From Butyricicoccus pullicaecorum (GTDB lineage Bacteria > Bacillota > Clostridia > Oscillospirales > Butyricicoccaceae), in NCBI GenBank assembly GCA_018366195.1, contig JAGZIN010000024.1, positions 1 through 36,598 on the forward strand: a DNA stretch of 36,598 bases, given 5' to 3'. A program made the position numbers and the translations under genes. Positions 23,521 through 32,707 of this stretch are shown piece by piece. How positions within the stretch are numbered: the first letter of the stretch is position 1; the number at the start of each line of letters is the position of its first letter. The notes below the pieces were generated by a model that had not been told where the DNA came from, did not search any database, and saw nothing but the letters and a program-made list of their open reading frames with translations.

Positions 23521-24309
23521 ATGGAACAAAAATTTCTCTTTCAGGTGAGTTCCATGGATTTGGATACTCTGGTTCCGCAGGTGAGCTATGGTCTGGAAAA
23601 GCAGGTAGAACTGGAATCGAGAAAGAGTCACCCGCAAATATGGAAGGTAACGGACCGCTTCAATGAGGCGGACAAACTGCCTGAGGCAGTACAGCACAAA
23701 CGTCAAAAACGCAGAAGCATTTTGGCGCTCGTTGAGTGGGTGCTGGGATTGATTCTTTTGGCGCCTGCTTTGCTTTCTCAGGTTACGGGGCTGCTGCTTG
23801 TGGGTGCGGCAAGCTATGCCGCGGGTGTGGTGCTGATGTGGAATGGCGGGCGTTCGCGTCTTGCCTTTTTGAGCATCGTGCAGGGCGTATTTTTCACCAT
23901 CGTTGGATTGACAGACCGTGCTCAGCTGGGAAAGCTTCTGCTTCTTGGCGCTGCCGGATTTTTGGTTGGGGTGCTTGCGTTCCTCTTTCGCAGACGTCTG
24001 ACACAGTTTGAGCGGGCGGCGCTGCGGATTTTGACAAGATGGCAGAATCTGCCGGAGGGAGTACGGCTTCGAGCGGTGTTTTCAGCAGAGGGTATGGCAC
24101 TTTCGGAGGAGGGACAGCAGGGTGCTGCCGAAGTGCCCTATGAACGATTCGAACGTGTGATTGAAACGTCTGACCTGTTTCTTATGATTTTTGCGGGCAA
24201 TGTTACTGTGCTGCAAAAAAAAGATTTGACCGTTGGAAGTCTCAGTGCGTTTCAGTCCTTTCTCAAAGAAAGAATGGAATATATTCCGGTATCCAATGCA
24301 ATGAGTTGA
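23521..24309 (+). CDS. membrane protein with YcxB-like C-terminal domain
   Basis: A 262-residue membrane protein. A cytoplasmic N-terminus with RQKRR precedes about four hydrophobic segments (66-85, 88-107, 114-130, 137-156). These are followed by an Arg cluster and a soluble C-terminal region of about 90 residues whose DLFLMIFAGNVTVLQKKDL and SFLKERM resemble the YcxB-like domain. YcxB proteins are common membrane proteins of unknown function. The ATG at 23521 follows GGAAGG by seven bases. It is preceded by its own strong promoter and followed by a terminator shared with the convergent permease. Confidence 0.75.
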   Translation: MEQKFLFQVSSMDLDTLVPQVSYGLEKQVELESRKSHPQIWKVTDRFNEADKLPEAVQHKRQKRRSILALVEWVLGLILLAPALLSQVTGLLLVGAASYAAGVVLMWNGGRSRLAFLSIVQGVFFTIVGLTDRAQLGKLLLLGAAGFLVGVLAFLFRRRLTQFERAALRILTRWQNLPEGVRLRAVFSAEGMALSEEGQQGAAEVPYERFERVIETSDLFLMIFAGNVTVLQKKDLTVGSLSAFQSFLKERMEYIPVSNAMS

Positions 24310-24332
24310 CAGCCGGTCTCATTCGGACGATA

Positions 24333-24376
24333 AAAAAGTCGCTTCGCCAGTTTTCTCTGGTGCGAAGCGACTTTTT
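24333..24376. terminator. bidirectional terminator between convergent genes
   Basis: AAAAAGTCGCTTCG and its complement with a small bulge and an inner CCAG/CTGG stem, T run on both strands. It ends the YcxB-like gene and the convergent permease. Confidence 0.9.
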
Positions 24377-24415
24377 ATGTATTGGGCATTTTTATGTGGT
24401 GTAAACGATGTGGGT

Positions 24416-25852
24416 TTACTTGTTGAGAGAGGTGGTTTCGCGTTTCTTGATGATTGGGAGAATGAGTCCCAGTGCGGTCAGGACAAATGGAGTGATGATA
24501 TTGAGTGCAGTAGATGCGATATCACCCTTGACATACATGCCCATAACACAGCAAGCGGCGGTGACAATGAAGCACCAAATACCTGCGGTCAAAGCAATGC
24601 CCTGATTCTTTACAAAGCGATATTCCGGCTGGAAACGGTTTGCTGCCTTGCGGAGTGCGATGTAAGCAGTAAATACCCAGAGATAACGCAGCGGCATGGT
24701 GACAGAGTTGAGTTTGTTGAGCTGTGTGAGTACGGTTGCTGCACCAGGTACGAAGGACTGAATCAAAATAATGCTGCCGGACAGGATTACGACCATCCAG
24801 ATGCCATTGATATATGCACCATACTTGTTCTTTTTCAGCAGCTTGCTGGGAATGAACTGGCGTGCGTCCTCGTTATCGAGCAGGATACGCAGCGGTGCGT
24901 CGATGCTGAGCACCAGTACAGCAAACTGTCCAATGGCGTTGCAGGCTGCATAAATAATCAAGAGCAAGTTGCCGACATGGTAATATTCACCCAGCTTCTG
25001 GAAAGACCAGTAAGCACCATTGGAAACATAGGAGTTGAAGCTTTCTGTGCTCTCGTTGATAACAGATGGATCAAACATCATACCCATGGCAATGGTGCCA
25101 AGGATGGCGCATACGACGACCATGCCAGCCAGCGCAATCATGCCCTTCGGAAAGCCCTTGGAAGGATTTTCTACCTTGTTTACATAAGGAGAAATTTTTT
25201 CACATCCGCCCACTGCAAATACAAGAATGGAAAGGGAGGTGAAATAACCAAGGTTAAATTCCGGAATGAGCTTGTCCCATGTAAATTCCATCGAAACATA
25301 GCCGCCCTGCGGGTTGATGATGGGTGCAGCAAACATCATGAGGATATAGAGAATCGACATGATGAACATGCTGGTTCCCGCAATGGTTGCCAGCTTTTTG
25401 AGCGGATTGAGACCACGGCTTGCAACCCAGCAGAAGAACAGCAGGACAGCAAGCGTGGCAAGCTGTACCCAGATGGTGGGGAATGTGTCGTAGGTGGTTC
25501 CGTTTTGAAATGCCATCCAGCTGAGTGCTTTCAAACCGCCGCTGCCTTTGCTTGCGATGTAGGTGACATGGCAAGCCCAGTAGGTCCAGCCGGCATAGTA
25601 TGCAAACTTGGGGTTGATGGTTTCGTGAATCCATGAGCTGACACCACCGCCAGAGTTTTTGAAAGCTGAGCCAAGCTCACCAACCATCAAGGCGTAGGGG
25701 ATAAAGTACAATGCGAACATCAGAATCCAGCTAAAGATAACCTGAATTCCATTGAAGTAAACGAAGCCGTTGAGCACATTGCCGAAGCCCCATACTGTTG
25801 AAAACGCCATGAATGCAAGGGTATACCAGCTTAGTTTTTTAGAGTTTTCCAT
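24416..25852 (-). CDS. APC-superfamily amino acid permease
   Basis: A 478-residue integral membrane protein with about 12 hydrophobic segments. Motifs include the first-helix region FMAFSTVWGFGN, GGGVSSW near residue 70 and LVFAVGGCEKISPYVNKVENPSKGFPKG, the loop that follows helix 6 in amino acid antiporters of the glutamate/GABA type. Members import amino acids, sometimes in exchange. The ATG at 25852 is preferred because AAGGAAGG lies seven bases upstream; the open frame upstream has no such site. A promoter (TTCACA, 16 bases, TATAAT) is at 25895-25922. The substrate cannot be told from sequence. Confidence 0.88.
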   Translation of the reverse strand: MENSKKLSWYTLAFMAFSTVWGFGNVLNGFVYFNGIQVIFSWILMFALYFIPYALMVGELGSAFKNSGGGVSSWIHETINPKFAYYAGWTYWACHVTYIASKGSGGLKALSWMAFQNGTTYDTFPTIWVQLATLAVLLFFCWVASRGLNPLKKLATIAGTSMFIMSILYILMMFAAPIINPQGGYVSMEFTWDKLIPEFNLGYFTSLSILVFAVGGCEKISPYVNKVENPSKGFPKGMIALAGMVVVCAILGTIAMGMMFDPSVINESTESFNSYVSNGAYWSFQKLGEYYHVGNLLLIIYAACNAIGQFAVLVLSIDAPLRILLDNEDARQFIPSKLLKKNKYGAYINGIWMVVILSGSIILIQSFVPGAATVLTQLNKLNSVTMPLRYLWVFTAYIALRKAANRFQPEYRFVKNQGIALTAGIWCFIVTAACCVMGMYVKGDIASTALNIITPFVLTALGLILPIIKKRETTSLNK

Positions 25853-25894
25853 GCAGTAACCTTCCTTTTCTTTGATTTTTGAATGCCCCGCCAT

Positions 25895-25922
25895 ATTATA
25901 ACATACCTTTTCCAATTGTGAA
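25895..25922 (-). promoter_or_regulatory. probable promoter of the permease
   Basis: Minus-strand TTCACA (25917-25922), 16 bases, TATAAT (25895-25900), about 43 bases upstream of the start codon. Confidence 0.6.
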
Positions 25923-26036
25923 ATATAATTCTCTATCATTCTTGCGAAAAGAACAAAAATCGTATTTGGGAATCTCTGCGTATGATTGCTTTTTTATAAA
26001 CAGTCTGAGAAAAAGTGCTGATGTGATGCGTAATTA

Positions 26037-26065
26037 TTGAAAAGACTACCATATAATTGTATAGG
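26037..26065 (+). promoter_or_regulatory. tentative promoter of the GH84 gene
   Basis: TTGAAA (26037-26042), 17 bases, TATAGG (26060-26065). Acceptable rather than strong match; the leader would be about 215 bases. Confidence 0.35.
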
Positions 26066-26287
26066 ATATCTAAAAAAAGGTTGCTTTCTTGTACGGTTGA
26101 ATCTATTGATTTCACACAAGAGCGGTGGTATCATTAATGTGTTATGATAGAGGATTTTGTAGATATTCTGTTTTTTGGACTCCCTTTGTGACAGTTGGAA
26201 ATAAGTCTGAATTTGTACAAAAATCGGGAGCGAACGCGGAAATTGGCAAAATCATGCGCAGCAGAACATAAAAGGAGAAGGGTTATT

Positions 26288-29200
26288 ATGGAATGGAAAA
26301 AGGTGCTCGCCTTTGCGTTGGCGTTGGCGATGATTTGCTCATCGGCTCCGATGACAGCCTTTGCACTGGAGGAGGAGCTGACATCACCGGAAGGGCAAAA
26401 TCAGACACTGATACCAGAGGACACGCAGCAAAAGCCGGAACAAGATGGGCAAGCTACACCGGAACAGGACGGAGGGACGGTGCCAGAGACAGAGCATGCA
26501 CCGGAACAGGACGGACAGGAAACGCCAGATGTTGGGCAGACTCAAAATCCGTCTGAAACGCCAAAGCCGGAACAAACGCCTGACCATCAGCCAGACACAC
26601 CCAACGAAATGCCGGAGCCGGAACAGCCAGTAGTTCCCATGCTGCCGCTGACACCCCCTGAAAAGGTTGTGTTTGAGGAAGAAAAGGTGGTGGAAGGCGA
26701 TTATGAACTCTACCCAAAGCCACAGGAAATTGTCTACCGAGAAGGCAGCGTGACATTGGAAGACACGGTCGATGTTGTCTTTGAAAACGGCATTGATTCC
26801 TATACAGAGCAGCGTGCAAAGGATACGCTTGAGGAAGTCAATGTGGACATGCGTCGGGTACAGCGTGCAGATGATGCCGACCTGTTGGTGGGTATCTATA
26901 ATAATACAGATACCACAGTCGATGACTGGTTCAAGCAACAGATGGGCGGACAGAAAGCCGCAGATTTCGATGTTTTTGAAAAAACGGATTCCTATATGCT
27001 GGTTGTTAAGAATGGGAAAATTGGCGTTTTGGGCAAGGATACCGATTCGGCTTTTTATGGTTTGACCACATTGCGCCAAATCTTACAGCAGACAGACAAT
27101 GAAAAGCTCATTCAGGATTTGGAAATTACAGACTGGGCAAATGTTGCTTCCCGTGGCTTCATTGAGGGATATTATGGAGAGCCATGGAGCACAGAGGACC
27201 GTGCAGAGCTGATGCGCTGGGGCGGTAATTTTAAGCTCAATTCTTATTTCTATGCCCCAAAAGATGACCCGAAGCATAATAAGCAATGGCGGGAAAAGTA
27301 CACAGAGCAGGAGCTGAAGGAAAAAATCGAGCCGCTTGCAAAGGCGGGCAATGCGTCCAAGTGCCAGTTTGTATTTGCGCTGCACCCTTTCATGAATAGT
27401 CCGATTACCAATGCGAACTATGAGGAAAGTGTTCAGACACTCAAGGAAAAGTTTGAGCAGGTCATGGGCGTAGGCGTGCGTCAAATTGCGGTACTCGCAG
27501 ACGATGCTGCAAATCAGGGAAATGACCTGTATATCAAGCTGATGAAGGAACTGGTAGATTGGGTTTCCTCTGAAGAAATGCAGAATAAATATCCGGGGCT
27601 CAAGAAAATCATTCCATTCTGTCCGGTTCAATACATGGGGAATGGAGAAGCGTGGATGCAGAATATGCCGGACGAGGTGCCGGTTGTTATGACAGGCGGC
27701 AGAGTATGGGGCGAGGTGACAGACAGCTTCACCAATGCTTTTTATGGGAATGTAAATCGCGGACCCTACATGTGGATTAACTGGCCATGTACCGATAATT
27801 CCAAGCGCCATTTGATTATGGGTGGGTATACTACCTTCCTGCACCCAGGGGTAAATCCGGAAAAAATTCAGGGCATCGTCCTCAATCCGATGCAGCAGTC
27901 GGAACCATCTAAGGTTGCAATCTTTGGCAATGCCTGCTATGCGTGGAATATTTGGGATCAAAAAGAGGCAGAACAGGCATGGGAAGCTTCCTTTTCGTAT
28001 GCCGATCATGATACCTATGAGGATACCGACGCTTCTGAAGCGCTTCGTGAGCTGTCCAAACATATGATAAACCAAAATATGGACGACCGTGTCACGAAGC
28101 TGGAGGAGTCCGTGGAACTCAAGCCCAAGCTGGACGAATTCAAAGGAAAGCTGGCGGCAGGAAGCTTGACACAAGATGACATTGACAAGATGCGCCGTGA
28201 ATTTGAGATTCTGGAGGAGGCAGCAGAGACCTATCGGAGAGAGGGCAATCCGCGCATTGTCAAGCAAATCGTTTATTGGCTGGATACTTGGAAAAATATT
28301 ACAAGCGCAGCAAATCATTTCTTCAATGCTTTGCAGGCATATTACTTGGAAGATGATGCCAATATGGTGCCAACTTACTTTGTAGAGGCACAGGCTCAGC
28401 TGGAAGAAGCAGAGACCCATGGATTCCCCTATGTGGATCATACGGAATATGCAGAGGTCGGGGTTCAGCATATCATGCCGTTTCTGCGTGTGATGCGTGA
28501 CCATGTTGCCATGCTTTCCAAACTGACCGTAGATCCAACGGCACTCATTGCAACTGCAATCAGCAACCGTACCGATAATCCAACAGGGGCGCTCAGCAAT
28601 CTGGTGGACGGAGATGTCAATACGGAGGTTATTTATAAGGAAGGCAGCACCATACATGCTGGTGACTATATTGGTGTGATGTACAACCGTGCCATTCCGA
28701 TTACAGATGTGAAGTTTGTGACCGGACGTCGGGAGAATGCGGAGGATACCTTCGAGCGGGCAAGGCTGATGTATACCGAGGACGGTGTTACGTGGAAGCC
28801 TGTTCCAGAGGTTGAAGAATTTACAGATGGTCGTGCCGTTGTAGAAGCTCATGGACTGTCAATCAAGGCGAAGGGAATCCGCTTAGAAGCAACCGTTGAA
28901 AGAAGCGGAAAGTGGTTTGCTGCACGTGAAATCTATGTCAATGAGATTCCGGCAGAGTCGGAAGCACCGTTGTTTCAGCCGTTGGAAAGTACAGTAGTAA
29001 AGACGCCGAGTTATAAAGTTGCACAGCAGACCAATGAGAATACACTCAAGGACGATGACGATAATACGTTTGTATGGTATAGCATGCCAAATGATACGGC
29101 TCAGGTGAATGATTTCCTTGGTATGGAGCTTGGGCAAGCGAAGAAGCTTGGGAAGATTCATATTGTTGTCGGTAAGGATGGAAGTGCTGATAAATTCAAG

Positions 29201-32200
29201 AAATATCATATTGAATACTCTGAAGATGGAAAAAATAATTGGCAAACAGTGCCAAAGAGTAAAATTAAAGTAAATGAGGGCGTATCAGTCGCAGAAGATG
29301 GAAAAATTACAGGTAAAGAGAATGGTAAAGATGTCATCGATTTAGATATGGGTGGTGTTCTGGCAAAGACTGTTCGTATTGTAAACGATGAAGTGCGCAA
29401 TAAGTGGGTACAGTTTGGAGGTTTCCGTATTTATGAGCACAATCCGGTCACAGCACTTTATGGTACAGACTGGGAAATCAAGGGAGATATGGATGCACTG
29501 GAAGATAAAAATGATAGTACATTTGTTCAATTTACTCCAAAAAGCGGGGCTACAGCTGGATTTGTAGGTGTAAAACTCCCGATTGCGTATAAAGTTGGAA
29601 AAGTACGTTTTGTGGTAGGTGCTGGTGATGATGTCAAGTGGACGAAGTATCATATGGAATACTCGTCGACTGAAGATGGTGAAGATTGGATAAAAGTTCG
29701 TCCGTTTGTAGGGGTTCAGTCTGGGACAGACATCGCAGAAGTAAATCTTGCTGGAACAGAAATTCGTAGAATTCGCTTGGTTAGTGATGAAGAAAATGCT
29801 ATACCAGTAAAAATTGGAGAAATTGCTATTGAGCAGTTCCAAGCGGTCAAGGATACTTTCCAGCAGGTATTTACAAACAATGCACAGGCACGCCAAAAAG
29901 TTTATGGAAGAATGGATAATGAATCTGTAAGCATCTCCAAGGCGTTTGCGATTACGCTCAATCCGGGTGAATATTTTGGATTTGAACTGCCGCGTATCCG
30001 TCAGCTCAGCGAAATTACGGTTGATGCCATAGGGCAGACGGGGTTAACGCTCAAAGCAGGCGCGAATCTCGAAGAAATGAATGCTTATACAGAGGGCAGT
30101 GTCAATGCGCGATATGTTTATCTGCAAAATGATACTGACCAAGCAATTTCTTTCTATCTGGGAGCGCTGAAAGCTAAAATTACAGAACCCAAGGCGGTTC
30201 ATTTTGACAGCATCGAAGGTTTGGAAGTGGCGAGCAAGGATAACGATGCTGTGGAGCAGGGGCGCACAGGCAATCTGTTTGACGGAAATGTAAATACAGA
30301 TGTCACCTTCGCACGCAAACAAAAGAATGGTGGTACCATTACTTATGATTTGGGACAGTCTCGTGAAATTCGAAAAATCGAAGCCTTGATGAAAGATGCT
30401 CAACGTGACTTTATCCGTTCGGGTGTGATTGAGGTCGCGCAAGAGAAGGACGGAGAATGGACAACTGTTGTCACCATTGATGAGATGGGAGAAGGTGGAA
30501 ATACACAGAACGAGGATACGGCCGGTTCGGTTGGCTGGGGAGAATCCAGCAGCAATTATCCAAACTTCAAGACCTATACAGGTACATTGGATACACCGGT
30601 TGCGGCGCGTTATCTGCGTATTCGCCTGACTGCCGATTATGACCACCGCTGGATTAACTTGAGTGAAATTTTCATCAATGATGGAGAATATGTTCCGGTA
30701 CATGCAAACCCAACCTTTGTTGTGGACCCAGCTGAGGTTTCCGGTGACTTCATTCCTGATTTTGTAGCAGATGGCAACGTATCAACGGGATTCAAGCCCA
30801 ATATGACCGGAAGGGACCAAGGGTCTCTCGTCTATAAGCTGTCTTCTTCGACACATATTGACCAAATCAATATTTTGCAGAGCAGTGCCAATATCAGCAA
30901 TGCACGTGTATCTGTTCGTGGAATCCCTTCTGCGGGGGCAGATACCAGAATGGCTGCCGTAGCTGAAAAGGGAGAATGGGTTGAAATTGGTATGCTTACA
31001 GAACCTCTGACCTCAATCTATACCTATAACTTTGACAGCCTTTATGAAATCAAGCTGGAATGGGGGGCTGTACAGCCCATCATTTATGAAGTCGCTGTGG
31101 TTGCGAATGAAGCATTAGAAGTCGATGCAACAGAGCTGGAGCGGCTGTTGGAGAAGTGTGGAGAACTGACAGAAGAGGAAAAGAAGAAGTATCAAATGTC
31201 TGCTGTAACAGCATACGAGGCTGCGCGCAGGGAAGCGCAGGAAATGGTGGCAGCCGTTGAGCGAGGAGAAATAGATGCACAGGCAAAGGTGAATGAGGTC
31301 TATGCAAAGCTGCTTGCAGCCAACAAAACATTATTGGGCAGCACAGAGGATTTGATTACTGCCAAGCAAAACTTGCGCAAACTGCTCGATAGCTATTACA
31401 GATATCATTATACAGAAAACTCATGGGAACAGTTTATCAATGACAGCGCATATCGCAATGCAGTTTTCATTGATAAGAAAAATGGAATCAATCTCAAGGA
31501 AATTACTGATGCAACCATTGCGTTGATGGAGGCAGCCGAAAGAATTCTTGTAGAAAACGGTTCTTCGTCTGGCGGCACGCATCATGGAACCTCAAAGCCG
31601 GAACAGGAGGACAAGGAAGACAGCAAGGACGAAAAGAAGGAGGATAGTAAGCCGCCTCTCACAGATAAGCCTGTGCTGCCGGAGAACAAGACGGTTGATG
31701 TCGCAGCCAATAATGGAGCAGTGGTATCCATTAAAACACAGAAGATTGGAAATGGATACGTACTGACTGTCAAGAAAGATGGCAAGGAAGTCACAAATCT
31801 TGAGGGAGGTGTTACGATATCTCTGCCAACATCAGAAACCGGTATGGGTGCAGTTGCCGTGATTGGTGTCGGAGATAAACAGACTGTGAGTAAGAAATCC
31901 TACATTCAGGACGGTAATATGGTTGTCACAATTGACGGTTCCTGTACGGTGCAGATTGAAAACCGTGCGGTATCCTTTGGCGATGTTACAGATGCAAACT
32001 GGTTTAAGAATCCTGTTGATTTTGTAACGGCACGCAGTTTGTTTATGGGTGCAGCACAAAATACATTTGCCCCAACACAATCTATGAATCGTGGTATGCT
32101 TGCAATGGTGCTCTATCGTTTGGAGGGCGAACCGGCAGCAGCATCTGCTTCTGAGTTTAAGGACGTTCCATCAAATCAATATTATGCAAATGCAGTTGCA

Positions 32201-32503
32201 TGGGCGGCAAAGGAAGGGATTGTACGTGGAACCAGTGCAGACAAGTTCTCGCCCAATGCTTCGATTACTCGTGAGCAGCTGGCAAGTATTTTGTATCGCT
32301 ATGCAGGCTCCCCGAGTGCTTCACAGTCTCTTGAGAGCTTTGTAGATGCTGGTAAGATTAGCGATTACTCCACAGCAGCCATGCAGTGGGCTGTCCAGAA
32401 GAAAATTCTATCCGGTAAGGGAAATAACACCCTTGACCCAAAGGGTACAGCAACACGTGCTGAGGTTGCGCAGATGCTAATGCAATTTGTGCAGGGAATC
32501 TAA
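26288..32503 (+). CDS. giant secreted GH84 beta-N-acetylglucosaminidase with SLH anchor
   Basis: A 2071-residue surface enzyme. The ATG at 26288 follows AAGGAG; the earlier in-frame start lacks a site. A signal peptide (cleavage near AFA-LEEE) and a PEQDG-rich linker (to about 125) precede a GH84-type N-terminal domain (about 150-285) and the catalytic domain (286-600), with RGFIEGYYGEPW (about 289) and the Asp pair VLADDAA (D405, D406) that performs substrate-assisted catalysis in this family. GH84 enzymes remove GlcNAc from glycoproteins, mucins and hyaluronan. A helical region (600-750) is followed by several discoidin/CBM32-like domains (758-1610), a FIVAR-like helical stretch (1611-1758), a charged linker, and three SLH domains (about 1898-2071). 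Mucin GlcNAc removal at the cell surface is the likely role. Bases 29140-29850 are noticeably AT-rich for this gene. Confidence 0.88.
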   Translation: MEWKKVLAFALALAMICSSAPMTAFALEEELTSPEGQNQTLIPEDTQQKPEQDGQATPEQDGGTVPETEHAPEQDGQETPDVGQTQNPSETPKPEQTPDHQPDTPNEMPEPEQPVVPMLPLTPPEKVVFEEEKVVEGDYELYPKPQEIVYREGSVTLEDTVDVVFENGIDSYTEQRAKDTLEEVNVDMRRVQRADDADLLVGIYNNTDTTVDDWFKQQMGGQKAADFDVFEKTDSYMLVVKNGKIGVLGKDTDSAFYGLTTLRQILQQTDNEKLIQDLEITDWANVASRGFIEGYYGEPWSTEDRAELMRWGGNFKLNSYFYAPKDDPKHNKQWREKYTEQELKEKIEPLAKAGNASKCQFVFALHPFMNSPITNANYEESVQTLKEKFEQVMGVGVRQIAVLADDAANQGNDLYIKLMKELVDWVSSEEMQNKYPGLKKIIPFCPVQYMGNGEAWMQNMPDEVPVVMTGGRVWGEVTDSFTNAFYGNVNRGPYMWINWPCTDNSKRHLIMGGYTTFLHPGVNPEKIQGIVLNPMQQSEPSKVAIFGNACYAWNIWDQKEAEQAWEASFSYADHDTYEDTDASEALRELSKHMINQNMDDRVTKLEESVELKPKLDEFKGKLAAGSLTQDDIDKMRREFEILEEAAETYRREGNPRIVKQIVYWLDTWKNITSAANHFFNALQAYYLEDDANMVPTYFVEAQAQLEEAETHGFPYVDHTEYAEVGVQHIMPFLRVMRDHVAMLSKLTVDPTALIATAISNRTDNPTGALSNLVDGDVNTEVIYKEGSTIHAGDYIGVMYNRAIPITDVKFVTGRRENAEDTFERARLMYTEDGVTWKPVPEVEEFTDGRAVVEAHGLSIKAKGIRLEATVERSGKWFAAREIYVNEIPAESEAPLFQPLESTVVKTPSYKVAQQTNENTLKDDDDNTFVWYSMPNDTAQVNDFLGMELGQAKKLGKIHIVVGKDGSADKFKKYHIEYSEDGKNNWQTVPKSKIKVNEGVSVAEDGKITGKENGKDVIDLDMGGVLAKTVRIVNDEVRNKWVQFGGFRIYEHNPVTALYGTDWEIKGDMDALEDKNDSTFVQFTPKSGATAGFVGVKLPIAYKVGKVRFVVGAGDDVKWTKYHMEYSSTEDGEDWIKVRPFVGVQSGTDIAEVNLAGTEIRRIRLVSDEENAIPVKIGEIAIEQFQAVKDTFQQVFTNNAQARQKVYGRMDNESVSISKAFAITLNPGEYFGFELPRIRQLSEITVDAIGQTGLTLKAGANLEEMNAYTEGSVNARYVYLQNDTDQAISFYLGALKAKITEPKAVHFDSIEGLEVASKDNDAVEQGRTGNLFDGNVNTDVTFARKQKNGGTITYDLGQSREIRKIEALMKDAQRDFIRSGVIEVAQEKDGEWTTVVTIDEMGEGGNTQNEDTAGSVGWGESSSNYPNFKTYTGTLDTPVAARYLRIRLTADYDHRWINLSEIFINDGEYVPVHANPTFVVDPAEVSGDFIPDFVADGNVSTGFKPNMTGRDQGSLVYKLSSSTHIDQINILQSSANISNARVSVRGIPSAGADTRMAAVAEKGEWVEIGMLTEPLTSIYTYNFDSLYEIKLEWGAVQPIIYEVAVVANEALEVDATELERLLEKCGELTEEEKKKYQMSAVTAYEAARREAQEMVAAVERGEIDAQAKVNEVYAKLLAANKTLLGSTEDLITAKQNLRKLLDSYYRYHYTENSWEQFINDSAYRNAVFIDKKNGINLKEITDATIALMEAAERILVENGSSSGGTHHGTSKPEQEDKEDSKDEKKEDSKPPLTDKPVLPENKTVDVAANNGAVVSIKTQKIGNGYVLTVKKDGKEVTNLEGGVTISLPTSETGMGAVAVIGVGDKQTVSKKSYIQDGNMVVTIDGSCTVQIENRAVSFGDVTDANWFKNPVDFVTARSLFMGAAQNTFAPTQSMNRGMLAMVLYRLEGEPAAASASEFKDVPSNQYYANAVAWAAKEGIVRGTSADKFSPNASITREQLASILYRYAGSPSASQSLESFVDAGKISDYSTAAMQWAVQKKILSGKGNNTLDPKGTATRAEVAQMLMQFVQGI

Positions 32504-32535
32504 CAAGAACCAATGAAACGAATTGCAGACAGATG

Positions 32536-32578
32536 AAAAAACCGTGAGACCGATATGATGCGGTCTCACGGTTTTTTT
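32536..32578 (+). terminator. intrinsic terminator after GH84 gene
   Basis: AAAAACCGTGAGACCG pairs with its complement around an eight-base loop and is followed by seven T. Confidence 0.9.
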
Positions 32579-32642
32579 GCTGGCAATGAATTTGTATGAG
32601 AAAGCATCTGGCTGAGATGAGAAGATAAAAAATCCTTACCGT

Positions 32643-32682
32643 AAAAAAGACCAAGTAAGGCAGGGAAGCCTTACTTGGTCTG
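32643..32682 (-). terminator. intrinsic terminator for the chemoreceptor gene
   Basis: A 14-bp perfect stem (AGACCAAGTAAGGC with its complement, six-base loop) followed on the minus strand by six T. Confidence 0.9.
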
Positions 32683-32707
32683 GTAAATGAACGAAGGAAA
32701 ATATGTT

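Larger units (their letters stand above)
25853..26287. other. divergent intergenic region, permease and GH84 promoters
   Basis: It contains the minus-strand permease promoter (25895-25922) and a plus-strand candidate at 26037-26065, followed by a leader of over 200 bases before the GH84 gene. No coding sequence is seen. Confidence 0.6.

Noticed and set aside
27083..28852. 589-codon minus-strand open frame opposite the GH84 gene
   Set aside because: It mirrors the catalytic domain of a clearly coding gene, is rich in Cys, His and Ile as antisense frames are, and has no ribosome site.
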